A stretch of 64,000 bases of DNA from Propionibacteriaceae bacterium (lineage in GTDB: Bacteria > Actinomycetota > Actinomycetes > Propionibacteriales > Propionibacteriaceae), in assembly GCA_031262485.1 (NCBI GenBank), contig JAISHO010000018.1, positions 1 to 64,000 of the forward strand, read 5' to 3'. The notes beneath the pieces are model-generated. The model was not told the origin of the DNA and searched no databases. It was given only the letters and a program-made list of their open reading frames with translations. Position 1 is the first letter of the stretch. Every line of letters starts with the position of its first letter. Of this stretch, positions 26,600 to 36,961 are shown piece after piece. A program made the translations under genes and the position numbers.

Positions 26600-29500
26600 A
26601 TGGTCGAGCCGCAGGGCCTCTATTCCCCCGAATTCGAGCATGAGGCCTGTGGGGTCGGTTTCGTCGCCCGGCTCGACGGCGAACGCACCCACGAGGTCGT
26701 CGAACAAGGCCTCACCGTCCTGGCCAACCTCGATCACCGGGGCGCCACCGGCGCCGATCCGGCCGCCGGGGACGGGGCCGGGATCCTCGTTCAGATGCCG
26801 GACGCCTTCTTCCGCCAGGTCTTCCCCTTCGACCTGCCCGAAGCGGGGCACTACGCCGTCGGCATGGCCTTCCTGCCGCCTGATCCGCGCCAACGCGACG
26901 CCGCCAAGGCCGGGATCGCCCACATCGCCAGCCAAGAGGGTTTGCGCGTTCTCGGATGGCGCGAGTTGCCGACTGAACCGGAAGGCCTCAGCCCCATCAC
27001 GTTGGAATCGATGCCCTGTTTCGAGCAGGTCGTCGTCGAGCCCTATGACGACGCCTCCGGCGTGACACTCGACCGCATGGTCTACCCGCTGCGCCGACGC
27101 GCCGAGACGGAATTCGACGTCTACTTCTCCTCCTTCGCCTCGCGCACCATCGTCTACAAGGGCATGGTGACGACCTCGCAGTTGGAGTCGTTCTTCCCCG
27201 ACCTGCACGATCCCGCCTTCGCCAGCGCGCTGGCGCTCGTCCACTCGCGCTTCTCGACCAACACGTTCCCCTCGTGGAAGCTGGCCCACCCCTACCGGCT
27301 GCTCGCCCACAACGGGGAGATCAACACGGTGCGCGGCAACCGCAACTGGATGCGGGCTCGGGAATCGCTCCTGGCCAGCGATCTCATCCCCGGCGACATC
27401 GAGCGACTCTTCCCCATCTGCACGGCCGGGGGATCCGACTCCGCCTCGCTCGACGAGGTCTTCGAGTTGCTCTATCTCTCCGGGCGCAGCCTGGCCCACT
27501 CGATCCTCATGATGATCCCGGAGGCCTGGCAGGGCGATCCGGCGATCGAGGAGAAACGGCTCGATTTCTACCGCTACCACGCCTCCCTCATGGAGCCGTG
27601 GGACGGCCCGGCGGCGGTCGCTTTCACCGACGGCGTCCAGATCGGCGCCACCCTTGATCGCAACGGATTACGCCCGGCGCGCTATTGGGTGACGAAATCG
27701 GGGCTCGTCGTCTTCGCCTCCGAGGCCGGCGTGCTCGATCTGCCCCAAGACGAGATCGCCGAGAAGGGGCGCCTCAAACCGGGCCGGATCCTCCTCATCG
27801 ATCTGGAGAACCACACGATCCTCGACGACAACGAGGTCAAACGTCAGCTGGCCGACGAGCACCCCTACGGTCAATGGCTGGCTAAGAACAACATCAACAT
27901 CTCAGAGCTGCCGGAGCGCCAGCACATCGTCCACTCCCACGCCTCGGTCACCCGGCGCCAACGCCTCTTCGGCTACACCAACGAGGAGCTTCGTCTCATC
28001 GTCGCCCCGATGGCGAACACCGGCGCCGAAGCGATCGGCTCGATGGGCGACGACACCCCCTTGGCGGTGCTGTCGCGGCGCCCCAAGCTGCTCTTCGACT
28101 ATTTCCGTCAGCTCTTCGCCCAGGTGACGAACCCGCCGCTCGACGCCATCCGCGAGGAGATGGTGACGTCGCTGTCGCGCTCGCTCGGCCCGGAGCGCAA
28201 CCTGCTCGAACCGGTCGCCGAATCGTGCCGTCAGATCATCATCGATTTCCCCATCCTCGATTCCGACGAGTTGGCCAAGATCGTCCGGATCCACCATGAC
28301 GGCGGTGTGTCCGGCTACCGCTCGAAGATCCTGCGCGGGCTGTTCCCGGTCGAAGACGGCGCCGCCGGGTTGCAGGCCGCCCTCGAGCGGATCTGTCAGG
28401 AGGCCGACGAGGCGATCGCGGCCGGGGCGCAGATCCTCGTGCTGACCGACCGTCACTCCACCGCGGACTTGGCGCCGATCCCGTCGCTCCTCTTCACCTC
28501 CGCGATCCACCACCATCTCGTGCGGCAGAAGACGCGCACCCAGGTCGGGCTCGTCGTCGAAGCCGGCGACGTCCGCGAGGTCCACCACGTCGCCTGCCTC
28601 ATCGGCTACGGCGCCGCCGCCGTCAACCCCTATCTCGTCTTCGAATCGGCTGAAGATCTGGCCCGCCACGAGATCTACGTCGACCAGACCCCCGACGAGG
28701 CGGTCGCCCAAGTGCGCAAAGCCCTCGGCAAAGGGGTGCTCAAGGTGATGTCGAAGATGGGAATCTCGACGATCGCCTCCTACACCGGAGCCCAAGTCTT
28801 CGAGGCGATCGGGCTCTCCAGCGCACTGGTCGAACGCCATTTCACCGGGACTCCGTCGCGCATCGAGGGCGTCGGGCTGGCCGAGATCGCCGAGGAGGTG
28901 CGCCGCCGCCACGCCGACGCCTACCCGCCCAACAGCGTCCCCCAGGCCCACCGCAGTCTGCGCACCGGAGGCGATTACAAGTGGCGGCGCGAGGGCGAGG
29001 AGCACCTTTTCGATCCCGAGGCCGTCTTCCGTCTCCAGCACGCGGTTCGCACCGGCTCCTATGAGGCCTACAAGCGTTTCAGCCAGCGGATCGACGGCCG
29101 CTCCGCCGAGTTGCTCACCTTGCGCGGCATGTTCAAGCTCGACTCCGCTCGCCCGCCGGTTCCTCTGGAAGAGGTCGAGCCGGCCAGCGCCATCCTCGCC
29201 CGCTTCGCCACCGGCGCCATGAGCTACGGCTCGATCAGCTACGAGGCGCACGTCACCTTGGCCAAGGCGATGAACCGGCTCGGCGCCAAGTCCAACACCG
29301 GCGAGGGCGGCGAGGACGCCGAACGGCTCCATGACCCTGAGATCCGCTCGGCCATCAAACAGGTCGCCTCCGGGCGTTTCGGCGTCACGAGCGATTACCT
29401 CAGCCACGCCGACGACATCCAGATCAAGATGGCCCAGGGCGCCAAGCCGGGGGAGGGCGGGCAGTTGCCCGGGCCCAAGGTCTACCCCTGGGTCGCGAAA

Positions 29501-31105
29501 ACCCGCCATTCCACCCCGGGGGTCGGCCTCATCTCACCGCCGCCCCACCACGACATCTACTCGATCGAGGATCTCAAGCAGCTGATCCACGATCTCAAGT
29601 GCGCCAACCCCCAGGCGAGGATCCACGTCAAACTGGTCGGCGAGGTCGGGGTCGGCACCGTCGCGGCCGGGGTGGCCAAGGCCAAGGCCGACGTCGTCCT
29701 CATCTCCGGCCATGACGGCGGCACCGGGGCGGCTCCCTTGACCTCCGTCAAACACGCCGGCGGGCCGTGGGAGCTCGGCTTGGCCGAGACGCAGCAGACC
29801 CTCATGCTCAACGGTTTGCGCGATCGCATCGTCATCCAGACCGACGGCCAGCTCAAGACGGGCCGTGACGTCCTCGTCGCCGCCCTGCTCGGAGCCGAGG
29901 AGTTTGGTTTCGCCACCGCCCCGCTCGTGGCCGAGGGCTGCGTCATGATGCGGGCCTGCCATCTCGACACCTGTCCGGTCGGGATCGCCACTCAGAATCC
30001 GAAACTGCGCGAGCACTTCCGGGGCGAACCGGAGCACGTCATGCGCTACTTCGAATTCGTCGCCGAAGAGGTCCGCGAGGGCCTGGCCGATCTCGGTTTC
30101 CGTTCCCTCGGCGAGGCGATCGGGCGCAGCGACGTCATCGACGTCGACCAGGCGGTCAGCCACTGGAAGAGCCACGGGATCGATCTGGCGCCGATCCTCC
30201 ACCGGGTCGAGACCGACGGCCCGCTGCACCACGTCACGACCCAAGACCACGGCCTCGACGACAGCCTCGACGTCGCGCTCTTGGCCGCGATCCGCCCCGC
30301 CCTCGACCACGGCGAGCCCGTCCAGGTGACGACGGCGATCCGCAACGTCGACCGCACCGTCGGGACGATCCTCGGCCATGAGGTGACGATGGCGACGAAG
30401 GGCGCCGGTTTGGACGAGGGGCTCATCGACATCACCTTCACCGGCACCGCTGGGCAGAGCTTCGCCGCCTTCACTCCGCGCGGGATGACCTTGCGCCTCG
30501 TCGGCGACGCCAACGACTACCTGGCCAAGGGCTTGTCCGGGGCGATCGTGGCGGTTTCGCCACCGCCGGAGGCGACCTTCGTGGCCGAGGACCAGATCAT
30601 CGTCGGCAATGTCGTCGCCTACGGCGCCACGTCGGGGGAGATCTACGTCCGCGGGCACGCCGGGGAACGTTTCGCCGTGCGCAACTCGGGGGCCAGCGCC
30701 GTCGTCGAGGGCGTCGGCGACCACGCCTGCGAATACATGACCGGCGGCGAGGTGCTCATCTGCGGCCCGACCGGGCGCAACGTCGCGGCGGGCATGTCCG
30801 GCGGCGTGGCCTGGGTGCTCGACCTCGATCCGGCCCGTCTCAATCCTGGCTTGGTCGATCCGGTCCCTCCCGATAAGAAAGCCGTCGAACGGATCCGGGA
30901 ACTTCTCGCCCGGCACGAGGAGATGACCGGCTCCGCGGTGGCCGAACGCCTCCTCGCTCTGAGCGACGAAGAGCTGGCCTTGCGTTTCACCACGCTCGTG
31001 CCGCGTGATTACGCCCGCGTCATCGCGGCCCGTGACGCCGCGCTGGCCCAGGGTTTGAGCGATGCCGATGTGACGGCGACGATGATGGAGGCGGCCCATG
31101 GCTGA
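26600..31105 (+). CDS. gltB: Glutamate synthase [NADPH] large subunit
   Basis: Makes two glutamates from glutamine and 2-oxoglutarate, 1501 residues. After a 16-residue propeptide the class II amidotransferase nucleophile is Cys17 (EHEACGVGF). The central and FMN synthase domains follow. The 3Fe-4S cysteines are C1114, C1120 and C1125 in the C-x5-C-x4-C pattern. The C-terminal GXGXG beta-helix domain contains [13 protein letters not shown]. The ATG at 26600 has an ideal AAGGAGGG 6 nt upstream, so the ATG run at 26576, overlapping lgt, is not used. It overlaps gltD by 8 nt. Confidence 0.97.
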   Translation: MVEPQGLYSPEFEHEACGVGFVARLDGERTHEVVEQGLTVLANLDHRGATGADPAAGDGAGILVQMPDAFFRQVFPFDLPEAGHYAVGMAFLPPDPRQRDAAKAGIAHIASQEGLRVLGWRELPTEPEGLSPITLESMPCFEQVVVEPYDDASGVTLDRMVYPLRRRAETEFDVYFSSFASRTIVYKGMVTTSQLESFFPDLHDPAFASALALVHSRFSTNTFPSWKLAHPYRLLAHNGEINTVRGNRNWMRARESLLASDLIPGDIERLFPICTAGGSDSASLDEVFELLYLSGRSLAHSILMMIPEAWQGDPAIEEKRLDFYRYHASLMEPWDGPAAVAFTDGVQIGATLDRNGLRPARYWVTKSGLVVFASEAGVLDLPQDEIAEKGRLKPGRILLIDLENHTILDDNEVKRQLADEHPYGQWLAKNNINISELPERQHIVHSHASVTRRQRLFGYTNEELRLIVAPMANTGAEAIGSMGDDTPLAVLSRRPKLLFDYFRQLFAQVTNPPLDAIREEMVTSLSRSLGPERNLLEPVAESCRQIIIDFPILDSDELAKIVRIHHDGGVSGYRSKILRGLFPVEDGAAGLQAALERICQEADEAIAAGAQILVLTDRHSTADLAPIPSLLFTSAIHHHLVRQKTRTQVGLVVEAGDVREVHHVACLIGYGAAAVNPYLVFESAEDLARHEIYVDQTPDEAVAQVRKALGKGVLKVMSKMGISTIASYTGAQVFEAIGLSSALVERHFTGTPSRIEGVGLAEIAEEVRRRHADAYPPNSVPQAHRSLRTGGDYKWRREGEEHLFDPEAVFRLQHAVRTGSYEAYKRFSQRIDGRSAELLTLRGMFKLDSARPPVPLEEVEPASAILARFATGAMSYGSISYEAHVTLAKAMNRLGAKSNTGEGGEDAERLHDPEIRSAIKQVASGRFGVTSDYLSHADDIQIKMAQGAKPGEGGQLPGPKVYPWVAKTRHSTPGVGLISPPPHHDIYSIEDLKQLIHDLKCANPQARIHVKLVGEVGVGTVAAGVAKAKADVVLISGHDGGTGAAPLTSVKHAGGPWELGLAETQQTLMLNGLRDRIVIQTDGQLKTGRDVLVAALLGAEEFGFATAPLVAEGCVMMRACHLDTCPVGIATQNPKLREHFRGEPEHVMRYFEFVAEEVREGLADLGFRSLGEAIGRSDVIDVDQAVSHWKSHGIDLAPILHRVETDGPLHHVTTQDHGLDDSLDVALLAAIRPALDHGEPVQVTTAIRNVDRTVGTILGHEVTMATKGAGLDEGLIDITFTGTAGQSFAAFTPRGMTLRLVGDANDYLAKGLSGAIVAVSPPPEATFVAEDQIIVGNVVAYGATSGEIYVRGHAGERFAVRNSGASAVVEGVGDHACEYMTGGEVLICGPTGRNVAAGMSGGVAWVLDLDPARLNPGLVDPVPPDKKAVERIRELLARHEEMTGSAVAERLLALSDEELALRFTTLVPRDYARVIAARDAALAQGLSDADVTATMMEAAHG

Positions 31106-32564
31106 TCCGCGTGGTTTCATGACCCATCCCCGCCAGGTCGCCGAGCGACGCCCGGTCGACGAGCGTCTGGGCGACTGGGGCGAGGTCTACCCCGGCGGCG
31201 CCGGGGCGGCCTTGGCCGACATCGTCGAGACCCAGGCCTCCCGTTGCATGGATTGCGGGATCCCGTTCTGCCACTCTGGCTGCCCGCTCGGCAACCTCAT
31301 CCCCGAGTGGAACGACTTGGTCTGGCGCGGCGATTGGCGCGAGGCCCTCGAACGTCTCCAGGCGACGAACAACTTCCCCGAGATCACCGGTCGGCTCTGC
31401 CCGGCGCCGTGTGAGACGGCCTGCGTCGTCGGCATCTCGCGCGATCCGGTGACGATCAAGAACATCGAGGTCTCGATCATCGACAAGGCCTTCGACGATC
31501 TGCGGGTCGTGCCGGTCCAAACCGCGTGGCACAGCCTCAAAACCGTCGCCGTCGTCGGATCCGGCCCAGCCGGGCTGGCCGCCGCCCAGCAACTGACGCG
31601 GATCGGCCACACGGTGGCCGTCTATGAGCGCGACGACGCCATCGGCGGTCTCATGCGCTATGGCATCCCCGAGTTCAAACTCGAGAAGAAGGTCCTCGAC
31701 GCCCGTCTCAAGCAGATGGCCTTGGAGGGCACCGTCTTCAAGCCCGGCGTCGAGATCGGCGCCGACATCGCCTGGAGCGAGCTGCGCAGCCGGTACGAGG
31801 CGGTCGTCATCGCGACCGGTTCCCGGGTGCCGCGCGACCTCGACGTGCCCGGACGCGATCTGACGGGCATCCATCAGGCGATGGAGTATCTGCCCCAAGC
31901 CAACCGGGTCGCCCTCGGCCAGGAGGTCGACGATCAGATCACCGCCGAGGGGCGCCACGTCGTCATCATCGGCGGGGGCGACACCGGGGCCGACTGCCTC
32001 GGCACCGCGTTGCGCCAGGGCGCCGCCGGGGTGACGCAGATCGAGATCATGCCGATGCCGCCGAGCGAACGCCCGGCTCATCAGCCGTGGCCGACCTACC
32101 CCATGATCTTCCGCATCGCCTCCGCCCACGAGGAGGGCGGCCAGCGCCTCTACGGGCTGTCGACCGCCCAGTTCCTCGGCGACGACGACGGCCGGGTCCG
32201 CGGCCTCGAGGTCGAGGAGGTGACGCTGGAGAACGGCAAGATCGTTCCGGTCAAGGGCTCCGAGCGTGTGCTCGAGGCCGACCTCGTGCTCCTCGCCATG
32301 GGCTTCACCGGCCCGGAACGCGGTGTCATCGACGAACTCGGTTTGGAGACCGACGAGCGGGGCAACATCGCCCGCGACGACGACTTCCAAACCAACGTCG
32401 ACGGCGTCTTCGCCTGCGGCGACGCCGGGCGGGGCCAGTCGCTCATCGTCTGGGCGATCGCCGAGGGCCGGTCGGCCGCCAACGGGGTCGACGCCTACTT
32501 GAGCGGGCGCATCTCGCGCCTGCCCAAACCGCTCACCCCGGGTGTGCGCCCCCTGGCGGCCTGA
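31098..32564 (+). CDS. gltD: Glutamate synthase [NADPH] small subunit
   Basis: Passes electrons from NADPH through FAD and two 4Fe-4S clusters to GltB, 488 residues. The N-terminal cluster cysteines are in [17 protein letters not shown] and [15 protein letters not shown] site [15 protein letters not shown] and NADPH site [13 protein letters not shown] follow. It ends with the FAD motif [20 protein letters not shown]. It overlaps gltB by 8 nt and dnaE by 1 nt (TGATG). Confidence 0.97.
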   Translation: MADPRGFMTHPRQVAERRPVDERLGDWGEVYPGGAGAALADIVETQASRCMDCGIPFCHSGCPLGNLIPEWNDLVWRGDWREALERLQATNNFPEITGRLCPAPCETACVVGISRDPVTIKNIEVSIIDKAFDDLRVVPVQTAWHSLKTVAVVGSGPAGLAAAQQLTRIGHTVAVYERDDAIGGLMRYGIPEFKLEKKVLDARLKQMALEGTVFKPGVEIGADIAWSELRSRYEAVVIATGSRVPRDLDVPGRDLTGIHQAMEYLPQANRVALGQEVDDQITAEGRHVVIIGGGDTGADCLGTALRQGAAGVTQIEIMPMPPSERPAHQPWPTYPMIFRIASAHEEGGQRLYGLSTAQFLGDDDGRVRGLEVEEVTLENGKIVPVKGSERVLEADLVLLAMGFTGPERGVIDELGLETDERGNIARDDDFQTNVDGVFACGDAGRGQSLIVWAIAEGRSAANGVDAYLSGRISRLPKPLTPGVRPLAA

Positions 32565-35500
32565 TGGATTCCTTCGTCCACCTGCACTGCCACACCGAGT
32601 TCTCCATGCTCGACGGGGCGGCCAAGAACGCTCCCCTCTTCGCCGAAGCCGAACGGCTCGGCATGCCGGCCTTGGCGATGACCGACCATGGCAACATGTT
32701 CGGCGCCTACGAGTTCTTTCAGGTGGCCAAGAAGTCACCGGTCAAACCGATCATCGGGATCGAGGCCTACGTCGCGCCGTCGAGCCGGCACAGCCGGGTC
32801 CAGGAGTTCTGGTCGAAGGGCATCCGCGACGACGCCGACTCCGAGGGCGGCAAAGACGTCTCCGGCGGCGGTCGCTACACCCACATGACGATGTGGGCGG
32901 CCGACGCCACCGGGTTGCGCAACCTGTTCCGCCTCTCCAGCTTGGCCAGCTTCGAGGGCTACTACATGAAGCCGCGGATGGATTTCGAGATCATCTCGCA
33001 GTACTCCGAGGGCATCATCGCGACGACGGGCTGCCCCTCCGGCGCCGTTCAGACGCGTCTGCGGCTGGGCCAATACGACGAGGCCGTCAAGGCCGCCGCG
33101 CTCTACCGTGACCTCTTCGGACCCGACCGCTATTTCGTCGAGCTCATGGATCATGGGCTGTCGATCGAGACGGAGGTGCGCGCCGACCTCCTCAAACTGG
33201 CCAAAGAGCTCGGCTTGAGGACGGTCGCGACGAACGACTCCCACTACGTGACGGAGGATCAGGCCGACGCTCACGACAACCTCCTGTGCATCGGAGTGGG
33301 GCGCAACAAGGACGATCCGAAGCGGTTCCGATTCAACGGCTCCGGTTACTTCCTGCGCTCGAGCGAGCAGATGCGCCAGCTGTTCTGGGATCTGCCTGAG
33401 GCCTGCGACACCACCCTCGACATCGCCGAGATGGTGGGGGATTACTCCGAGGTCTTCGACCACGTCGACCGGATGCCCCGCTTCCAGGTGCCCGAGGGCC
33501 ACACCCAGGAATCCTGGTTGCGCCACAAGCTCGACGAGGGCGTGGCGTTGCGTTACGGCGCCAACCCGCCCCAGGAGGTGCTCGATCGGATCGAGACGGA
33601 ACTGGCCGTCATCGAGCCGCTCGGCTTCTCGCCCTACTTCCTCATCGTCTCCGACATCTGCCGCTTCGCCCGCGACAACGGCATCCGGATCGGGCCGGGC
33701 CGTGGCTCGGCCACCGGCTCGATGGTCGCCTACTTGACGCGTATCACCGAGTTGGATCCGATCGAGCACGGGCTCATCTTCGAACGCTTCCTCAACCCGG
33801 AGCGGGTCAGCCCCCCCGACGTCGACCTCGACGTCGACGACCGTCACCGCGATCGCATCATCGCCTACTTCGCCGACACCTACGGCTCGGAGTACACCGC
33901 CCAGGTCAACACCTTCTCGACGATCAAAGCCAAGAACGCGATCAAGGATTCCAGCCGCATCCTCGGCTATCCCTTCGCCATGGGGGAGAAGATCGTCAAG
34001 GCGATGCCGAACGACCCGACGGGCAAGGTCAAACTGCCGGATCTCTTCGATCCAAACAGCTCCCACTACGCCGAAGGCCATGATTTCCGAGCCCTGTACG
34101 ACGCCGATCCCGACGTCCGCCGGGTCGTCGAGACGGGCAAGGGGATCGAGGGCCTGACCCGCGGCACCGGCGTCCACGCCGCCGCCGTCATCCTCTCCTC
34201 GGCTCCTCTGCTCGACCTCATCCCGCTCCACATGCGCGAGGACGGCGTGCGCCTGACCGGCTTCTCCTACCCGCAGTGCGAGGAGATGGGGCTCATGAAG
34301 ATGGATGTCTTGGGGTTGCGCAACCTCGGCATCCTCGACCATGCCCTCGCCCTCATCGAACAGAACCAGCACACCGACATCGATCTGCTCAGCCTCCCCC
34401 TCGACGACGCCGCGACCTACGCCATGCTGGGCCGGGCCGAGACGCTCGGCGTCTTCCAACTCGACGGCGGCCCGATGCGCCAGCTGCTGCGCCAGATGGG
34501 CCCGACCCGGTTCGAGGACATCGCCGCCGTCCTCGCCCTCTACCGGCCCGGCCCGATGGCGGCCAACGCCCACATCCACTACGCCGAGCGCAAGAACGGG
34601 CGCGAGAAGGTCGAGCCGATCCATCCCGAGTTGGCCGAGGCCCTCGAGCCGATCCTCGGATCGACCTTCCACCTGCTCATCTATCAAGAGCAGCTCATGG
34701 CGATCGCCCGCGAGTTGGCCGGCTACACCTATGGCGGCGCCGATCTCTTGCGCCGGGCCATGGGCAAGAAGAAGAAAGAGATCATCGAGAAGGAGTACGA
34801 GCCCTTCAAACAGGGGATGGCCGAGCACGGTTATTCGCCGGCCGCGACGAAGGCGCTGTGGGATGTCATGGCGCCGTTCGCCGAGTACGCCTTCAACAAA
34901 TCCCACACCGCCGGATACGGGCTCGTCAGCTATTGGACGGCCTACCTCAAGTGCCACTATCCGGCTGAATACATGTCGGCCGTCCTCCAGTCGGTCGCCG
35001 ATGACAAGGACAAATCCGCCGTCTACCTGGCGGAGTGCCGACGCATGGGGCTGACGGTGCTGCCGCCCGACGTCAACGAGTCCGACGCCATGTTCACCCC
35101 GATCGGCTCCGACAGCATCCGGTTCGGGTTGACGGCGGTCCGCAACGTCGGGGCCAACGTCGTCGACGCGATCGTGCGGGCGCGCAACGAGAAGGGCAAA
35201 CCGAAGGATTACTACGAATTCCTCGAACACTGCCCCTCGACGGTCTGCAACAAACGCGTCATCGAATCGCTCATTAAAGCGGGCGCCTTCGACTCGATGG
35301 GGGCGCCGCGACGGGCTCTCTTCACCGTGATGGAGGGCTCGCTCGAGCAGATCAACGACATCAAGAAGAACGAGGCGATGGGCCAAGACGATCTCTTCGG
35401 CGCCTTCCTGGCCGAGGGCGAGGCCAGCCCGCTCTCTCACTTCGAACCGATCCCCGACGTGCCTGAGTGGGACAAACGTGTCAAACTCGCCTTCGAACGC

Positions 35501-36103
35501 GAGATGCTCGGTCTCTACGTCTCCGACCATCCCCTCAACGGGCTCGACGGGGTCATCGCCGCCCATCGCGATGTCACCCTCAGCAGTGTGGCCAACGGCT
35601 CGGTCGAGGGACGGACGACCTTGGCCGGGCTCATCACCTCCGTCACTCGGCGGACGACGAAGAAGGGCGACCCCTGGGCTCAGGTCACCCTGGAGGATCT
35701 CGACACCTCGGTGCAGATCAACTTCTTCCCCAAGGCCTACCTCGAATACGGCGCCATCCTCGCCCCCGACACCGTCGTTCAGGTGCAGGGGAGGGTCAAC
35801 CCGCGCGACGAGGGGGTCGACATCTCGGCCGAGCGGGTCGTCACCGTCGACACCGACGTGGAGGGCGCCCAACCGGTCACCCTGAGCCTGCCCGTGGGGA
35901 AGGTGACGCGCAGCCTCGTGGGAGACATCAAGGGGATCCTCGGCTCCTATCCCGGCTCCTGCCAAGTGTGGCTCCAGATGAGCGACAACCGTCGGATCAA
36001 GACTTTCACCCTCCATGACAAGGTCGACGGTTCCTCGGCCCTCATCTCCGATCTCAAAGCCTTGCTCGGCCCCAGCGGCGTCGGCGTGGGACGCCCCCGA
36101 TGA
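32564..36103 (+). CDS. dnaE: DNA polymerase III subunit alpha
   Basis: The replicative DNA polymerase catalytic subunit, DnaE1 type, 1179 residues. The N-terminal PHP domain starts FVHLHCHTEFSMLDGAAK with metal-binding histidines intact, as needed for PHP proofreading exonuclease activity known in actinobacterial DnaE1. The palm aspartates are in PDVDLDVDDRHRDRII. A helix-hairpin-helix region and an OB fold (TTLAGLITSVTRRTTKKG) complete it. The ATG at 32564 shares a base with the gltD stop, so translation is coupled to gltBD. A longer frame from 32087 is gltD read in another frame. Confidence 0.97.
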   Translation: MDSFVHLHCHTEFSMLDGAAKNAPLFAEAERLGMPALAMTDHGNMFGAYEFFQVAKKSPVKPIIGIEAYVAPSSRHSRVQEFWSKGIRDDADSEGGKDVSGGGRYTHMTMWAADATGLRNLFRLSSLASFEGYYMKPRMDFEIISQYSEGIIATTGCPSGAVQTRLRLGQYDEAVKAAALYRDLFGPDRYFVELMDHGLSIETEVRADLLKLAKELGLRTVATNDSHYVTEDQADAHDNLLCIGVGRNKDDPKRFRFNGSGYFLRSSEQMRQLFWDLPEACDTTLDIAEMVGDYSEVFDHVDRMPRFQVPEGHTQESWLRHKLDEGVALRYGANPPQEVLDRIETELAVIEPLGFSPYFLIVSDICRFARDNGIRIGPGRGSATGSMVAYLTRITELDPIEHGLIFERFLNPERVSPPDVDLDVDDRHRDRIIAYFADTYGSEYTAQVNTFSTIKAKNAIKDSSRILGYPFAMGEKIVKAMPNDPTGKVKLPDLFDPNSSHYAEGHDFRALYDADPDVRRVVETGKGIEGLTRGTGVHAAAVILSSAPLLDLIPLHMREDGVRLTGFSYPQCEEMGLMKMDVLGLRNLGILDHALALIEQNQHTDIDLLSLPLDDAATYAMLGRAETLGVFQLDGGPMRQLLRQMGPTRFEDIAAVLALYRPGPMAANAHIHYAERKNGREKVEPIHPELAEALEPILGSTFHLLIYQEQLMAIARELAGYTYGGADLLRRAMGKKKKEIIEKEYEPFKQGMAEHGYSPAATKALWDVMAPFAEYAFNKSHTAGYGLVSYWTAYLKCHYPAEYMSAVLQSVADDKDKSAVYLAECRRMGLTVLPPDVNESDAMFTPIGSDSIRFGLTAVRNVGANVVDAIVRARNEKGKPKDYYEFLEHCPSTVCNKRVIESLIKAGAFDSMGAPRRALFTVMEGSLEQINDIKKNEAMGQDDLFGAFLAEGEASPLSHFEPIPDVPEWDKRVKLAFEREMLGLYVSDHPLNGLDGVIAAHRDVTLSSVANGSVEGRTTLAGLITSVTRRTTKKGDPWAQVTLEDLDTSVQINFFPKAYLEYGAILAPDTVVQVQGRVNPRDEGVDISAERVVTVDTDVEGAQPVTLSLPVGKVTRSLVGDIKGILGSYPGSCQVWLQMSDNRRIKTFTLHDKVDGSSALISDLKALLGPSGVGVGRPR

Positions 36104-36876
36104 CCACCGAACGGGGCCCCGCTTCTGCGGCTGCTGAGACGAACGCCCGGCGCGATGTCGTGGTGGACTCACTGCCTCCGCCCCGTGGACCCGCCTCACC
36201 GGGCCCCGCCCCTTCGTCCCATCGCCCGCAGCGGACCGCGCGCCGGGCTTGGCGTCCGAGTCGTGCCTCCCGGCTGCCGTCGTTGTCTGGTCTCGGCGCC
36301 GGGGTCTCCGGGCGGATCGCGGCGGCCCGTTCCTCGGGGCGGTTGGCCCGGTTCGGGATCGCGTTCGCCATCACGCTCGTCATCGGGCTGCTGCTCGGCG
36401 TCCTCTGGTCGCAGATCGTCGATCTGCCCTCGTACACCATCCAAGAAGATTTCTTGGCCAATATGGGGGAGGCGGGCTTGACGGACGTCTTCGCGATCGA
36501 CGCCTGGTATGTCGGTCTCGGCCTGGTCGGCGGCGCCATGCTCGGCGCGCTGGTGTGGTGGTGGTTCGGCGACCTCGGCTGGCCGGTCGCCTTCATCGCC
36601 GCCGGCGCCGGATCGCTCGCCGGCTTCGTCTGTCGCGCCACCGGGGAACTGGTCGGTCCGGGCAACTTGGCCGAGCGGGTCGCCTCGGCCAACGTCGGAG
36701 ACCAGGTGCCGATCGAGTTCACGAGCCATGTCGGCGTCGCCGTCGTCGTCTGGGCCATGGCCGCCCTCTTGCCCGTCATGATCGGCTCCTCGCTGACGCG
36801 TGACAAGCCGCCAGTGGCGGCCCGGGCGACCGAAGGTCACGGAGGCGACGAACCGGCCGGAGAACGCGCGATCTGA
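36100..36876 (+). CDS. Putative membrane protein (DUF2567-like)
   Basis: A 258-residue protein of unknown function. The first 80 or so residues are Pro/Arg/Ser-rich and cytoplasmic in character. Four hydrophobic segments follow, starting with FGIAFAITLVIGLLLGVLW. The layout resembles DUF2567 proteins of actinobacteria, but I hold that assignment loosely. It overlaps dnaE by 4 nt (ATGA), so it is part of the same run. Its stop lies inside the left arm of the hairpin at 36873-36933. Confidence 0.7.
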   Translation: MTTERGPASAAAETNARRDVVVDSLPPPRGPASPGPAPSSHRPQRTARRAWRPSRASRLPSLSGLGAGVSGRIAAARSSGRLARFGIAFAITLVIGLLLGVLWSQIVDLPSYTIQEDFLANMGEAGLTDVFAIDAWYVGLGLVGGAMLGALVWWWFGDLGWPVAFIAAGAGSLAGFVCRATGELVGPGNLAERVASANVGDQVPIEFTSHVGVAVVVWAMAALLPVMIGSSLTRDKPPVAARATEGHGGDEPAGERAI

Positions 36877-36933
36877 CGGCGCCGCAGCTCACGACGGGCG
36901 ACTTCGTATCGCTGCGGGACGGCGCGCCGTCAG
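36873..36933 (+). terminator. Large hairpin ending the hisI-lgt-gltBD-dnaE run
   Basis: CTGACGGCGC (36873-36882) pairs with GCGCCGTCAG (36924-36933). Inside it CGCAGC (36883-36888) pairs with GCTGCG (36911-36916), leaving a 5-nt bulge and a 22-nt loop. It separates the operon from the hisD promoter. Confidence 0.65.
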
Positions 36934-36949
36934 GGTGGGGGCCACCGCG

Positions 36950-36961
36950 TAAACTGACCCC
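36950..36961 (+). promoter_or_regulatory. Leaderless-type promoter -10 of hisD
   Basis: TAAACT (36950-36955), 6 nt, then the GTG at 36962. Confidence 0.55.

Noticed and set aside
32087..32563. N-terminal extension of DnaE
   Set aside because: This part is gltD read in another phase, and the PHP domain starts right after the ATG at 32564.
32735..36199. 1154-codon minus-strand open frame across dnaE
   Set aside because: It is antisense to an intact DnaE with all motifs. Its Gly/Asp/Val/Arg-rich composition is typical of the mirror of a high-GC gene.
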